NCBI RefSeq assembly: GCF_018687785.1
Contig: NZ_LTBL01000001.1
Location: forward strand, 1,727,780-1,791,779
Direction: 5' to 3'
Length of the DNA stretch: 64,000 nucleotides
DNA from: Methanovulcanius yangii
Lineage (GTDB): Archaea; Halobacteriota; Methanomicrobia; Methanomicrobiales; Methanomicrobiaceae
Shown here: one piece after another, positions 53,238 through 63,100 of the stretch
Position numbering within the stretch: position 1 is the stretch's first letter
Layout: each line of letters begins with the position of its first letter
Notes under the pieces: generated by a model
Databases searched by the model: none
The model's input: only the letters and a program-made list of their open reading frames with translations
What the model was told of the DNA's origin: nothing
Made by a program: the position numbers and the translations under genes

Positions 53238-55429
53238 ACCGGAATATTCTATGCGGATCTCCTGTATTTCGTGCGGTAGCCGTCGCCCTGCTGGCTCTCG
53301 GAATGGTCGGGGCGGCTGCTGCGGCCGATCCCCCGGAGGCCAATTTCATCTTTGAGCCACAGAGCCCCTATGTGGGGGAATCCGTCAGCTTCGATGCCTC
53401 CGGGTCGACCCCGGCGGCAAACATCAGCCAGTATACATGGAATTTCGGGGACGGCACCACCGGGGTGACGGGGATTACCCCGCCCCATACCTTCCATGAG
53501 GCCGGGGAGGTCACCGTCATCCTCGTGGTACGGACGACGGACGAGCAGACCAGTCAGCAGAGCAGAAACATCGTGGTTCGTCCGCTCGACCCGCCGGTGG
53601 TCTCCTCGGTGGCACCGAACAACGGCTACCAGGGAGAGCCGAAGGATGTGACGATCACCGGGCAGAACTTCGGCGACTTCGAATCGGCGTGGCTGGAGAA
53701 GAGCGGGATACGGATCACCCTGACGAGTGCGGCTGCATCTTCGCCCACAACCGTCACCGGGCACCTGCAGATCCCCGACGATGCCCAGACCGGGGTTTGG
53801 ACCGTCTATGTCACGACGGCGGCGGGCACCTCCGGGACGGGGGGAGCGTCCTTCTCCGTCCTCGCCGATGATACCCCGCCGTCGGTGACCGCGGTCTTTC
53901 CGACGTCCCTCAACCAGGGGGCGACCGGCGCCTCCATCACCGTCAGCGGTGCAAATTTCCGGGACAACGCCCAGGTGCGCCTGACCAAGACCGGGCAGAC
54001 ACCGATCGAAGTCTCCGAGGATACGGTGGACACCGAGGCGGGGCAGATAACGGGAACGATTGACATATCCTCATCAGCCCTTGCGGGTGACTGGAGGGTG
54101 GTCGTGGAAAACAGCGACGGGACGGTCAGTGACGAGGTGGTGACGCTTACGATCAACGAGGTCGGCCCGATGACCATCTCCTCGCTCTCACCGTCGAGCG
54201 GATACCTGGGACAGACGATCACCTGCTCGATCATGGGGGCGAACCTGAGAAACGGGGTCCCTGTCCTGAAACTGGGCGGGGAGACGATCACGATGAATGT
54301 CGCCAACAGCGCCGATGGCCAGCTGAGCGGGACTTTCACCATAAGCGCCAGTGCGACGACCGGCTGGTATGACCTTCGGATTACGAACAGTGCGACGGGT
54401 GCGGAGGTCATCGATGAGAGTGCCTTCAATGTCCTGACCGAACCCGATCCCGAGCCCCCCGAAGCGGACTTCACCTTCAGCCCGACGAATCCGGAGGTGG
54501 GCGAGGAGGTCTCCTTCACCGACACCTCCGATGGCGACCCGGACGACTGGGAATGGGACTTCGGGGACAACAGCGGGGAGGATGTCCAGAACCCCGATCA
54601 CACCTATTCGAGCGCCGGGACCTACACGGTCGAGCTGACGGTCTCGAACGATGACGGCGAGGACACGGTGACCCATACCATCACCGTCCTTGAAGAGGGC
54701 GCCACCCCCACGCCGACCCCCGGTGACGAGGATGCGCCCGAGGCATCCTTTACGGTCGATCGGACCCGCGGGATGGCTCCCCTTGTGGTCTCCTTCACCG
54801 ACACCTCCGAGGGCGAGGTCGACGAGTGGTTCTGGGACTTCGGGGACGGGGGCGAGAGCACTCAGGAGAACCCGACGCACACCTACTCGTTCGACGGCGA
54901 ATGGCTGGCGTCCCTGACGGTCAAAAACAGCGGGGGATCCGATACGGCCACGAAGTGGATCACGGTCGGCGTGGAGGCGCTGGAAGCCTCCTTCACCGCA
55001 TCGCGGACCAGCGGGACGGCGCCCCTGACGGTCACCTTCTCGGAGGAATCGGCCGGTGACCCCGATTCCTATGAGTGGGACTTCGACAACGGGCAGACGT
55101 ACCCGGCGCACAATCCCCCCTCGATCACCTACACCTCACCCGGGACCTATGATGTGACGCTCACGGTGACGGAGGGGGAGGATACGGACACGAAGACGGT
55201 GCGAATCACCGTCACAAGCCCGACGACGGCTGCGACCGCAACCCCGGCAGCAACGGCGAAGGCGCTTTCCTCCGGGGCAGAGGCGGGCGATGCGGCCGGT
55301 GATGGAGACATCGTTTCGAAAGAGTACGGCAAACTCACCGGCCTGTACAATGAATACCTCCGGTATGTTTTCGGTCTTTTCGGGTGGGAACCCCCGGAGA
55401 CGATCCTGATTGTCCGGGCAGGGAACTGA
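53234..55429 (+). CDS. Exported PKD and IPT/TIG domain surface protein
   Basis: A 731-residue exported protein. After a signal peptide (1-30) come one PKD domain (about 35-115, YTWNFGDGT), three IPT/TIG domains (about 117-210, 215-305 and 310-400; SVAPNNGYQGEP, AVFPTSLNQGA, SLSPSSGYLGQ) and three more PKD domains (about 408-485, 500-580 and 585-665; WEWDFGDN, WFWDFGDGG, YEWDFDNG). The last 60 residues form an amphipathic, not a membrane, segment, so it lacks the anchor tail seen in other exported proteins here. It is translationally coupled to the preceding Yip1-type gene. Confidence 0.85.
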   Translation: MNRNILCGSPVFRAVAVALLALGMVGAAAAADPPEANFIFEPQSPYVGESVSFDASGSTPAANISQYTWNFGDGTTGVTGITPPHTFHEAGEVTVILVVRTTDEQTSQQSRNIVVRPLDPPVVSSVAPNNGYQGEPKDVTITGQNFGDFESAWLEKSGIRITLTSAAASSPTTVTGHLQIPDDAQTGVWTVYVTTAAGTSGTGGASFSVLADDTPPSVTAVFPTSLNQGATGASITVSGANFRDNAQVRLTKTGQTPIEVSEDTVDTEAGQITGTIDISSSALAGDWRVVVENSDGTVSDEVVTLTINEVGPMTISSLSPSSGYLGQTITCSIMGANLRNGVPVLKLGGETITMNVANSADGQLSGTFTISASATTGWYDLRITNSATGAEVIDESAFNVLTEPDPEPPEADFTFSPTNPEVGEEVSFTDTSDGDPDDWEWDFGDNSGEDVQNPDHTYSSAGTYTVELTVSNDDGEDTVTHTITVLEEGATPTPTPGDEDAPEASFTVDRTRGMAPLVVSFTDTSEGEVDEWFWDFGDGGESTQENPTHTYSFDGEWLASLTVKNSGGSDTATKWITVGVEALEASFTASRTSGTAPLTVTFSEESAGDPDSYEWDFDNGQTYPAHNPPSITYTSPGTYDVTLTVTEGEDTDTKTVRITVTSPTTAATATPAATAKALSSGAEAGDAAGDGDIVSKEYGKLTGLYNEYLRYVFGLFGWEPPETILIVRAGN

Positions 55430-55441
55430 ACATTCCCGCTC

Positions 55442-55447
55442 TTTTTT
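55442..55447 (+). terminator. Oligo-T terminator after the PKD/IPT gene
   Basis: A T6 run 12 bases after the stop, between converging genes. Confidence 0.4.
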
Positions 55448-55510
55448 GTACCGTTCTGTCCGGAGAAGGATAAAAGAAGAAAGAAGTGCCGGCAGGCCGG
55501 CAGACGAGTC

Positions 55511-56263
55511 CTATTTTTTTGCTTTGCCCTGGTTGGCAACCGCCTGCATCGCAGCGGCGACGGCCGCCTCATCGCCGAGGTAGTAGTGGCAAAGCGGGCG
55601 GAGATTCTCATCGAGCTCGTAGACGAGCGGGATGCCGGTGGGGATGTTCACGCCCGTGATCTCGTCATCGGGGATGCCGTCGAGGTGCTTGACGAGCGAG
55701 CGAAGCGAGTTGCCGTGGGCGACGATGAGGACCTGTTTTCCCGAGAGGATCTGCGGGACGATCTCCTCCTCCCAGTAGGGAAGGGTCCGTGCGACGTTGT
55801 CCTTCAGGCACTCGCCGCGGGGGAGTTCCTCTTCCGGGACGTCAGCATACCGGTCGTCGTCATAGACGGGGTTGTCCGGATCGCCCGGTGCAAATTCCGG
55901 CGGCCGGGTGTCGAAGCTCCGCCGCCAGATGTGGACCTGTTCGTCGCCGTACTTCGCAGCGGTTTCCGCCTTGTTGAGGCCGGTCAGGGCGCCGTAATGG
56001 CGTTCGTTGAGGCGCCAGCTCCTGTGCACCGGTATCCACATCCGGTCCAGTTCATCGAGGACCGTCCAGAGGGTCCGGATCGCCCGCTTCAGGTAGGATG
56101 TATAGGCGACATCGAAGGAAAATCCCTGCTCCGCAAGCACCCGGCCGGCGGTTTGTGCCTCCTCCCGTCCCTTCTCGGAGAGATCAACATCCTTCCATCC
56201 GGTAAACCGGTTCTCCTTATTCCATTCGCTTTCACCGTGGCGTATCAGTACGAGGCGGTACAT
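55511..56263 (-). CDS. gpmA: 2,3-bisphosphoglycerate-dependent phosphoglycerate mutase
   Basis: A 250-residue enzyme of the bacterial dPGM type: [18 protein letters not shown] carries the phosphohistidine, and [28 protein letters not shown] and [17 protein letters not shown] complete the active site. It interconverts 3- and 2-phosphoglycerate. Most methanogens rely on the unrelated cofactor-independent (ApgM) enzyme, so this gene may have been acquired from bacteria. The ATG at 56263 follows aggagatgtgacg; a frame running to 56356 lacks support. Confidence 0.93.
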   Translation of the reverse strand: MYRLVLIRHGESEWNKENRFTGWKDVDLSEKGREEAQTAGRVLAEQGFSFDVAYTSYLKRAIRTLWTVLDELDRMWIPVHRSWRLNERHYGALTGLNKAETAAKYGDEQVHIWRRSFDTRPPEFAPGDPDNPVYDDDRYADVPEEELPRGECLKDNVARTLPYWEEEIVPQILSGKQVLIVAHGNSLRSLVKHLDGIPDDEITGVNIPTGIPLVYELDENLRPLCHYYLGDEAAVAAAMQAVANQGKAKK

Positions 56264-56355
56264 CGTCACATCTCCTGCTCTATCTGTTGTGAGTGGAGGA
56301 CGATAAAGGGTAATGAACAGTAAGGTGGGGAGGGGGAATGCCCGCCCTGCGCTCA

Positions 56356-57276
56356 TCAGACAAGAAGCGTTGTTATCAGTGGAATGGTAAGGATGCAGAG
56401 CACGGTCGTCAGGAAGACCCCCCGGGAAGCGAGCCCGGTATCGACACGGTACTCCTCTGCGAGCATCACGGTATTGGCGGCGACGGGCATCGCCGCGAGG
56501 AGGACTGCGACGCCGAGGATGAGGGGGTCGGTGATGAAGAGCCGCAGGATGAGGTAGAGGCTGACCGGGATGATGAGGAGACGAAATGACGCGACGGTCC
56601 AGACCGCACGGTCCGTGAGCAGCCGTTCTGCCGGCAGGGTGGCAAGAAACGCGCCGACGATGATCATCGCGAGGGGAGATGTCACCGAACCGAGGAGATC
56701 GAGGGCGTCGGCGAAGGGGCCGGGAATCCGGGCCCCGGTGAGAAAGAGGCCGAGCCCGACCCCCGAGGCGAGGATGCCCGGGTTGAGAAAGAGCTTCCTG
56801 TCGAGGTACTTCCCCATGTCCGGGCGCAACAGGATGACGCCCACCGAGAAGACGAGCAGGCTGAAGGTCATATTGAATATCGAGACGTAGAATAGCGATT
56901 CAGGGCCGAAGACCGCGGCCGAGACAGGAAATCCCATGAACCCGAGATTGGAGAAGATCATCATGAACCGGATGACCCCTGTCTCAAGGTCCGATGTGGT
57001 ACCGGACAGCCGAGGGACGAGAAATGCGGCAGCAAAGGAGACGCCGTAAAAGGCGACGAGGACGAGGAGCAGGGGCACCAGCTGCGAGCGCATCGCATCG
57101 GTGACGGGCACCTGCATGGACTGGAGAATAAGGGCGGGAAGGGTGACGTTGACCACGAACGAGGTGATCCCGTGGATGGCGTCACGGGTGAAGATCCCGG
57201 CTCTCATGCAGAGAAATCCTGCCGCTATGAGAATGAAAAGAATGGCGATGCTGTAGGCGACGGCAAAAAATCCCAT
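56356..57276 (-). CDS. AEC-family (auxin efflux carrier-like) transporter
   Basis: A 306-residue membrane protein with about ten hydrophobic segments in two repeats of five, including the broken-helix NVTLPALIL motif in the first half and [15 protein letters not shown] in the second. AEC transporters move small organic anions such as malate or malonate; the substrate cannot be predicted. It lies upstream of gpmA with 92 bases between, so co-transcription is possible. Confidence 0.85.
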   Translation of the reverse strand: MGFFAVAYSIAILFILIAAGFLCMRAGIFTRDAIHGITSFVVNVTLPALILQSMQVPVTDAMRSQLVPLLLVLVAFYGVSFAAAFLVPRLSGTTSDLETGVIRFMMIFSNLGFMGFPVSAAVFGPESLFYVSIFNMTFSLLVFSVGVILLRPDMGKYLDRKLFLNPGILASGVGLGLFLTGARIPGPFADALDLLGSVTSPLAMIIVGAFLATLPAERLLTDRAVWTVASFRLLIIPVSLYLILRLFITDPLILGVAVLLAAMPVAANTVMLAEEYRVDTGLASRGVFLTTVLCILTIPLITTLLV

Positions 57277-57411
57277 GGTATGCTTCAGCGTATCTGTTGT
57301 TTCTGAGGATGCTTGAGGATTATGTCTCTTTGGACCGACGGGGGGATTGTTCGCAGCTGGCCGCGGAAAGAGGGTCTGAAGACGGATGAAATGGGAAAAA
57401 TTAGGGGGATA

Positions 57412-58311
57412 TTACCGCCTCAGCAGACGGCCGGCGAGTGCAAGGCCCGCCATGGCACCGATCACAGCAAAGCCGGGAACGGCGGTGGGGGTCGGTTCAG
57501 GGGTCTCGGGCAGCTGTGTCGGTGCGGGTGTCGGTTCGGCGGTCGGTTCTTCGGTTGCGGGCAGTTGTGTCGGAACGGGCGTCGGCGCGGTCGTCGGTAC
57601 CGCCTGCGCCTTCGGGTAGGTGTCGACGGTAAAGGCGGAGACCGGCTGCGGCCCCACCATCATGTCGGCGGGCCCGGTCCCGGCACAGGCGGAGACGTCC
57701 GCCTCACCGGCGAGGTACCGGATCCTCATGTTGGTCTGGTATCCCTCGGGGGCCTGATAGTCCCAGAGTTCTCCCGGCTGCATGGTACGGGTCGCAAGGA
57801 CTGCTGTTTCGGTCATTTTGCCCGGTTCGTACTTGTACTGGGAGACCGACACAAGGGCTTCGGTTCCGGTACAGACGGTCCCCGAGCAGTTGCTGCAGTC
57901 GGGGGTGATCTCATAGCCCACCCGGACGAAATTCATCATCGGTGCCGGCATCGCATCCGGGTCGCCCACCATCCAGGAGAGCGGTTTTTCCGTGGACTGG
58001 ATGTTCTGGACCCTGCCGATGGCAATCCATTCGGTGCCGCCCATCAGGGTGGCGACCACCTCGTCCCCCTGTGCGATGTTGTCGTAGGCCACGGTGTAGG
58101 GCTCGGTCGCCGAGAGGATCACCGGGTCGGCCGGGGCATACTGCTCCCCGTTCCACTTGCCGATGACCTTGATATTGATCAGTTCATTTGCCGGGTCGAC
58201 CTTCGTCACCTTCCCCAGATAGGTCTCTTCAAGGAGCACACCTGCTGCAGGTACGGCGAGAAGGACCAAAAGGCCCAGCACACAGAGTGTTGTAAATCCG
58301 ATTCGTTGCAT
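57412..58311 (-). CDS. Exported protein with a PGF-CTERM-type tail
   Basis: A 299-residue protein. A signal peptide (1-24) is followed by about 200 residues of beta-rich sequence (LGKVTKVDPANELINIKVIGKW, DNIAQGDEVVATLMGG) with four cysteines (CSNCSGTVC). Then comes a long Thr/Pro/Glu linker and the tail TAVPGFAVIGAMAGLALAGRLLRR, a PGF-CTERM archaeosortase A-type signal that is cleaved for lipid attachment at the surface. A minus-strand TATA-like gcatatatagaaat (about 58397-58410) and ggaggtga fit the ATG at 58311. Function unknown. Confidence 0.8.
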   Translation of the reverse strand: MQRIGFTTLCVLGLLVLLAVPAAGVLLEETYLGKVTKVDPANELINIKVIGKWNGEQYAPADPVILSATEPYTVAYDNIAQGDEVVATLMGGTEWIAIGRVQNIQSTEKPLSWMVGDPDAMPAPMMNFVRVGYEITPDCSNCSGTVCTGTEALVSVSQYKYEPGKMTETAVLATRTMQPGELWDYQAPEGYQTNMRIRYLAGEADVSACAGTGPADMMVGPQPVSAFTVDTYPKAQAVPTTAPTPVPTQLPATEEPTAEPTPAPTQLPETPEPTPTAVPGFAVIGAMAGLALAGRLLRR

Positions 58312-58663
58312 TCGTGTTCACCTCCGGTATCGGCCGGCCGGACAGGATGAACCGGAATTCTTCTTCCCCGGCAGGGGCCGGATGGACTCTCTATGGGGTA
58401 TTTCTATATATGCATTTCTTGCACCGGGAATTGAATCGGAATCATAACGGTCCGGAGGAGTGGCCACGGGGAACGGATAGGTGCACAGGCGGGAGACACT
58501 ATCGGGTGCATCCTCCCCCCGTGCCCTCCCTGCAGGGGGCCGGTCCGTTCAGACCGGAAGGGTTTGCCCCGTCCTGCAGGGACGGGTTTCACTCCCGATC
58601 ATCAGGAACAACCAATGATATGCCGGTGGTCGCGGCAACGTTCGGGGAAAAAATGGGAAGAGC
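58312..58663. other. Intergenic region with two strong GC-rich hairpins
   Basis: No protein gene is apparent in this 350-base stretch. Two perfect inverted repeats lie together: CCGGTC (58540-58545) with GACCGG (58552-58557), and CCCGTCC (58568-58574) with GGACGGG (58580-58586). They may be terminators or parts of a small structured RNA. I compared the region by eye with SRP and RNase P core motifs and found no match. Confidence 0.45.
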
Positions 58664-58990
58664 CTATTTTTTGGTTTTTTCCTTCGCCTTCTCGAATTCC
58701 TTCTTTGCAGTCTGCACCGCATCCTCGATGGCGTCCTCAAGCTTTTCCCCTGCCTTGCGGGCCTCTTTTTCAAGGTGCTTTCTGCCCTGTTCGGTGCCGA
58801 AGAGGTTCTTGCCGAGAAAAACCACATTATTGACGGCTTTCTTCACCGACTCCTTGGCTTCTCCGATGAGTTCATCCACATCGGGGGCCTCCTCTCCTCC
58901 CTGTGAGGTCTCTTCCTCCGTGGCCGCTTCGCCTTCAACCGGTTCTTCAATCCATACGCCGTTTTTGAAATATCCACGTGTTCCACTCAT
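58664..58990 (-). CDS. Small charged helical protein
   Basis: A 108-residue protein. An N-terminal SGTRGYFKNGVWIEEP segment is followed by an acidic stretch and, from about residue 40, a long Glu/Lys/Ala-rich amphipathic helix (ARKAGEKLEDAIEDAVQTAKKEF) ending in lysines. It resembles stress-type LEA/apolipoprotein-like or coiled-coil proteins, but I cannot name a family. I chose the ATG at 58990; an ATG two codons earlier is possible. The GGTACG-N6-CGTACC repeat just upstream may be its operator. Confidence 0.7.
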   Translation of the reverse strand: MSGTRGYFKNGVWIEEPVEGEAATEEETSQGGEEAPDVDELIGEAKESVKKAVNNVVFLGKNLFGTEQGRKHLEKEARKAGEKLEDAIEDAVQTAKKEFEKAKEKTKK

Positions 58991-59000
58991 AGGCAATCAT

Positions 59001-59018
59001 GGTACGTATGGCCGTACC
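59001..59018. promoter_or_regulatory. Inverted repeat upstream of the small charged protein
   Basis: GGTACG-TATGGC-CGTACC is a perfect 6-base inverted repeat, ending about 10 bases before the 58990 start codon on the minus strand. Confidence 0.35.
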
Positions 59019-59068
59019 GCTATAAGTAGGGTATGCCTTTCGCAGAAAAGAAATGAATGTTCCGGGCT

Positions 59069-59266
59069 TCAGGTATACCCGTCGGCAAGTTTCCTGATCC
59101 TCTCGTTGGCGTTGGGACTGGTTTCGATATGGTGCCAGTCGTCCCTGCTCATCCCCATGAAAAAGTCACACGATTGGCACCTGAGCCAGACCTCGTATTC
59201 ATCCGGATGTTCAGCCAGCAGTTCATGGTTTCCGCATTTTGGACAAACATATACAACCTCCTTCAT
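59069..59266 (-). CDS. Small zinc-ribbon protein
   Basis: A 65-residue protein with CPKCGNHEL (about residues 8-16) and CQSCDFFMG (about 30-38), a classic two-knuckle zinc ribbon, followed by a helical tail. An aaggagg-type Shine-Dalgarno is not clear, but a ggttgcaatgaa context surrounds the ATG. It may be a nucleic-acid- or protein-binding accessory factor; no function is assigned. No gene is seen in the 268 bases upstream to 59534. Confidence 0.75.
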   Translation of the reverse strand: MKEVVYVCPKCGNHELLAEHPDEYEVWLRCQSCDFFMGMSRDDWHHIETSPNANERIRKLADGYT

Positions 59267-59534
59267 TGCAACCCCCGGGTGAATAATATATAATATTGGC
59301 TAACTGTACGACTAAATAAATCTCGCGATTTTATAAAAACTCTATAATTTCAGTTTTGGAATGAATGAGGGGCATATTCGGGACATTTCTCCCCCGGGGT
59401 GTTCCTTCTCCACCGGATCTTCCCGGACCAACCGGCCCGGACGATCCTTCGGAACGGGGCGCGGGATACGAAGGTTTCTCCTGCACCCTGTGAACACCCC
59501 TGCCCGGGCTTCTCTCTCCACCGGGCGGAGGTGC

Positions 59535-60125
59535 TCAGCGGTAGTACCGGGTAATGAAGGCATACGGGTCGCCATAGAGTGCCGGGAGGAGGGTGGCGGC
59601 GACCAGCACGAGGACGATCAGTACCGGGAGGAGGACCGCAATCCCTGCCCGGACCGGGGAGAGCCCCTGTAGTTCCCGGGTTCCGATGATCGCAAGGGCG
59701 ATGGTCCATAGTCCTGCGATGCAGCAGACGACGGGAATCCATCCCAGGAGAAACCACGGCGTGGAGGCGTAGATGATCGCCGTGTAGGTCCGTGCGATGC
59801 TCCCTCTTCCTCCGACCAGCAGGACGAAGAGATGGACCATTGCCCCGGTGATGGCAATCAGGAGGAATCCTGCCAGAACCGCCCCGGCGAGGGCGGCGAA
59901 AAGGGAGACGGCCCCGAGATGGTGGCCGAAGAGAAAAGCCGTCATCTGGTCCCTGAAGAGGGTCGAGACGCCGTGGTAGTGAAGGAGGGCCGAGAGGATG
60001 CTGTTTGTGCCGAGGAGGATGAGGAAGTAATCCGCCGCTTCGGCGAATGCATCGCCTTTGAACAGCCGGAAGGTCTCTATTGGATGAAGGAGAAAGCCGC
60101 GTGCCCTGTTCAGGAACTTCAGCAT
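59535..60125 (-). CDS. Yip1-domain membrane protein
   Basis: A 196-residue protein with about five hydrophobic segments and the Yip1 opening pattern (RARGFLLHPIETFRLFKGD), like the C-terminal half of the protein at 51.5-53.2 kb (VEKVFGFLLAPEDAF). Archaeal Yip1-type proteins are of unknown function. I chose the ATG at 60125; the longer form would use a TTG. Confidence 0.78.
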   Translation of the reverse strand: MLKFLNRARGFLLHPIETFRLFKGDAFAEAADYFLILLGTNSILSALLHYHGVSTLFRDQMTAFLFGHHLGAVSLFAALAGAVLAGFLLIAITGAMVHLFVLLVGGRGSIARTYTAIIYASTPWFLLGWIPVVCCIAGLWTIALAIIGTRELQGLSPVRAGIAVLLPVLIVLVLVAATLLPALYGDPYAFITRYYR

Positions 60126-60173
60126 GGTACGGGGTATTCCTGCGGGCAAGATGAAAAACCTTCCCCGGCCGGG

Positions 60174-60611
60174 TTATTTTCTCAGGAGGGGAGGGATGAC
60201 CACCGTCTGCGAGAAGGGGATCTCCAGTTCGGTGATCTTTGCATCCACATATGCATGCCCGCTGACCGTGACCGGCTGCCGGTTTCCAAGGGTGGCGGTA
60301 ACAAGGGAGATGGCGGCGTGGTTCCGGATGGCGACCGGCACCGAGATGCCTGCGACCCCCCCCGGGGCGATCTTTACGGGATGGGCCTCACCGGTGCCGA
60401 GACAGTGGACGGTTCCGGACCCCTCTTCCGTGAAGGTGAGAGTGAAGGGGATACGGGTGATCGTGACCCGGACGGGGGTGCGGTTGGTGATATAGAGCTT
60501 GACATCGCAGGCGATCTCCGTAAGGGTGAATCGGTGGACACTGATGTTCTCCACCTCGATGGAATAGAGATGCCCCGGGCTCATTGCAGTGTGTAGGTCA
60601 CCCGGATACAT
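60174..60611 (-). CDS. LEA14/WHy-like beta-sandwich protein
   Basis: A 145-residue protein. YSIEVENISVHRFTLTEIACDVKLYITNRTPV matches the start of the LEA14/WHy fold (alternating strands and an N-rich turn), followed by IPFTLTFTEEG and IRNHAAISLV. It has no signal peptide. LEA14-type domains in archaea are linked to stress tolerance, with no proven activity. The start ATG 60611 has gaagga a few bases upstream; ATG 60584 is an alternative. Confidence 0.65.
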   Translation of the reverse strand: MYPGDLHTAMSPGHLYSIEVENISVHRFTLTEIACDVKLYITNRTPVRVTITRIPFTLTFTEEGSGTVHCLGTGEAHPVKIAPGGVAGISVPVAIRNHAAISLVTATLGNRQPVTVSGHAYVDAKITELEIPFSQTVVIPPLLRK

Positions 60612-60659
60612 GAATCCTTCGTGAACCCCGGGTTCGCGGGGCAAGAGAAAAGAAAAAAA

Positions 60660-62741
60660 TTAGAGAAGGAAGAGCGGTGCGAAGACGACCGCTACAATGG
60701 TCATGAGCTTGAGCAGGATGTTGATGGCGGGGCCGGAGGTGTCCTTGAAGGGGTCACCGACGGTGTCACCGGTCACACCGGCCTTGTGGGCTTCGGAGCC
60801 CTTGCCGCCAAGGTTGCCAAGTTCGATGTACTTCTTTGCGTTGTCCCAGGCACCGCCTGCGTTTGCCATTGTAATGGCGAGCATGAATCCTGCACCGAGG
60901 GATCCGACGAGGAGACCGCCGAGGGCTTCCTTGCCGAGGATCACACCGACGAGAACCGGTGCTGCGATGGCGATGAGGCCCGGCAGGACCATCTCGCGGA
61001 GTGCGGAGCTCGTGGAGATGGCGATGCATGCGGTGTAGTCGGGGTCGGTCGTTCCTTCCATGAGGCCGGTCATCTCCTTGAACTGCCGGCGCACCTCGAT
61101 GACGATCGCGTAGGCGGCACGGCCGACGGCCATCATGGTCATCGAGGAGAAGAGGAACGGAAGCATCGCACCGATGAGAAGTCCCACGAAGACCGGGGGC
61201 TGCATCATGTCGATGGCCTCGAGGTTGACGGCGATGCCGTAGGAGGCGAAGAGGGCGAGTGCGGTAAGTGCCGCCGAGCCGATGGCAAAGCCCTTGCCGA
61301 TGGCTGCGGTGGTGTTGCCGACTGCATCGAGCGTGTCGGTGATCTCACGGACTTCCTTCTTCTGGTGGCTCATCTCGGCAATACCGCCCGCATTGTCTGC
61401 GACCGGGCCGTATGCATCGACCGCAAGGGAGATGCCGAGCGTTGCGAGCATACCGACCGCGGCGATTGCGATACCGTAGAGGCCGGCGAAGAGGAAGGCG
61501 ATGTAGATCGCGAGAGCGATGAGCAGGGTCGGGACGAGCGTGGACTCCATGCCCTTTGCAAAGCCGGTGATGATGTTCGTTGCCGCACCGGTTTCGCAGG
61601 ATGCTGCGATGGTCTGGGTAGGCTTTCTCTCGTAGGAGGTGTAGTACTCCGTGACCTGACCGATCAAAAAGCCTGCCACAAGACCGGAAACGGAGGCGAC
61701 GAAGACGCCGAATCCGAAGCTGCCGAGGAACATGTCCGCAATGAAGTAGGTGGCGACCACGACGAGGAAGAGCGCGACCAGGAGACCCATGTTGAAGGCC
61801 ATGTGAATGGCGGAGGACTCGGTCTTGTTCGTCCGCACGAAGAAGCTGCCGATGATCGAACAGATGATACCGACGGCGGCGATGACGAGCGGGAGAAGAA
61901 CGAGGTTCATGTCGACGAAGCCTGCACCGAGTGCGGCGGCGTCCTTGACACCGAGGAGAAGCGAGATGTCCGTGCCGTTGTTGAGGGCAAGGATGGCTGC
62001 TGCGCCGAGGAGCATCGCAGAGACGATGGAGCCGACGTAGGATTCGTAGAGGTCGGCACCCATGCCGGCGATATCACCGACGTTGTCACCCACATTGTCG
62101 GCAATGACGGCAGGGTTGCGCGGGTCGTCTTCGGGAATGCCCGCCTCGACCTTTCCGACGAGGTCGGCACCGACGTCGGCGGCCTTCGTGAAGATACCGC
62201 CGCCCACACGGGCAAAGAGTGCGATGGAGGACGCTCCAAGGCTGAACCCTGCGACGACGTTGACGATGTCGTAGATGTTCGAGCCGTCCATCAGCGTGCT
62301 GATGCCGATGAATGCGACGGAGAGACCGAAGAGGCCAAGTCCGACGACGGACATGCCCATCACGGTACCGGAGGCAAACGAGACCTTGAATGCCTCGGCG
62401 ATGCCGCGGGTTGCGGCGTTCGTGGTCCGGCCGTTGGCGCTCGTTGCCGTGAACATGCCGATGTAGCCGGCGGTTGCGGAGAGGACCGCACCGAGGACGA
62501 AACAGGCAGCGGTCAGCGGGCTGATGAGCACTGCAAGGATGATCGCAAGGACGATGACAAAGACTGCGATAAACTTGTACTGGGTGTTGAGGTACACCAT
62601 CGCACTGTCGTGAATCACAGTAGTGAGCTTTTCTATGAGCTCGGTGCCGAGACCCTCTTTGCGGACATTCATGAATGCATATCCTGCAAAGGCCAGGGCC
62701 AGAAGGGCACATACTGGTGCTATTAAAATCATTGTATCCAT
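60660..62741 (-). CDS. hppA: Membrane-bound ion-translocating pyrophosphatase (K+-dependent type)
   Basis: A 693-residue protein with about 16 membrane helices. The catalytic loops are complete: [22 protein letters not shown], a [20 protein letters not shown] segment and, near the end, [15 protein letters not shown]. The [18 protein letters not shown] motif has Ala where K+-independent enzymes have Lys, so this should be the K+-dependent subtype, which pumps Na+ or H+ using pyrophosphate. It recovers energy from biosynthetic pyrophosphate. The pump ion cannot be fixed by eye. Confidence 0.95.
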   Translation of the reverse strand: MDTMILIAPVCALLALAFAGYAFMNVRKEGLGTELIEKLTTVIHDSAMVYLNTQYKFIAVFVIVLAIILAVLISPLTAACFVLGAVLSATAGYIGMFTATSANGRTTNAATRGIAEAFKVSFASGTVMGMSVVGLGLFGLSVAFIGISTLMDGSNIYDIVNVVAGFSLGASSIALFARVGGGIFTKAADVGADLVGKVEAGIPEDDPRNPAVIADNVGDNVGDIAGMGADLYESYVGSIVSAMLLGAAAILALNNGTDISLLLGVKDAAALGAGFVDMNLVLLPLVIAAVGIICSIIGSFFVRTNKTESSAIHMAFNMGLLVALFLVVVATYFIADMFLGSFGFGVFVASVSGLVAGFLIGQVTEYYTSYERKPTQTIAASCETGAATNIITGFAKGMESTLVPTLLIALAIYIAFLFAGLYGIAIAAVGMLATLGISLAVDAYGPVADNAGGIAEMSHQKKEVREITDTLDAVGNTTAAIGKGFAIGSAALTALALFASYGIAVNLEAIDMMQPPVFVGLLIGAMLPFLFSSMTMMAVGRAAYAIVIEVRRQFKEMTGLMEGTTDPDYTACIAISTSSALREMVLPGLIAIAAPVLVGVILGKEALGGLLVGSLGAGFMLAITMANAGGAWDNAKKYIELGNLGGKGSEAHKAGVTGDTVGDPFKDTSGPAINILLKLMTIVAVVFAPLFLL

Positions 62742-62969
62742 GATACTGCTTTACCCCCTCATCACCGGTTTCTCAGGGACGAAACCAATGCGGGTTTTCG
62801 ATTTTCCTTATTCTGTTTGATTTATAAGTAAAAAAGGGATCTCCCCCGAAAAGAAGGGCCCGACGGGCGACCTGTCCGCCGGAGCAGAAGAAGGCGGAAT
62901 TAATCATTTTTGAAATGGCCGGGCGGGGAATTCTGCGCCCGGATTTCGGGCCCGGTTTCAGGAGGTGAA

Positions 62970-63100
62970 ATGACCATATGGGGATGGACCGTGAGCTTGA
63001 AAAAACGGGGTACGGGCCAGCTGGTGATTATGGCAGACCCGGAGTCGGACCGGGGGAAAACTTTGCGCAGAATAAGTATGATCGTACGTACAAATGCCGG
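62970..63100 (+). pseudogene. Start of a small gene, apparently interrupted before the TnpB-like element
   Basis: A very good Shine-Dalgarno (aggaggtgaa, 62960-62969) precedes the ATG at 62970. The first 30 or so residues (MTIWGWTVSLKKRGTGQLV, then MADPESDRGK) look like a real protein start. Further on the frame becomes basic, then Pro/Ser-rich as it enters the pyrimidine tract, unlike a folded protein. The likely explanation is insertion of the TnpB-like element near 63070-63100. The end coordinate is approximate. Confidence 0.4.

Noticed and set aside
58520-58600. Possible SRP RNA helix 8, because of a GACCGGAAGGG run
   Set aside because: The bases after GGAAGG do not continue with the conserved AGCA loop, and the flanks do not pair as in SRP RNA.
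60621-62726. Long plus-strand open frame of about 700 codons
   Set aside because: It lies antisense to the pyrophosphatase gene and codes Asp/Glu/His/Gly-rich sequence without any domain; it is an artefact of high GC content.
63071-63083. 13-base match (aataagtatgatc) to the binding protein 2 operator at 43425-43437
   Set aside because: A match of this length is expected by chance in 64 kb, and it lacks the second arm of the inverted repeat.
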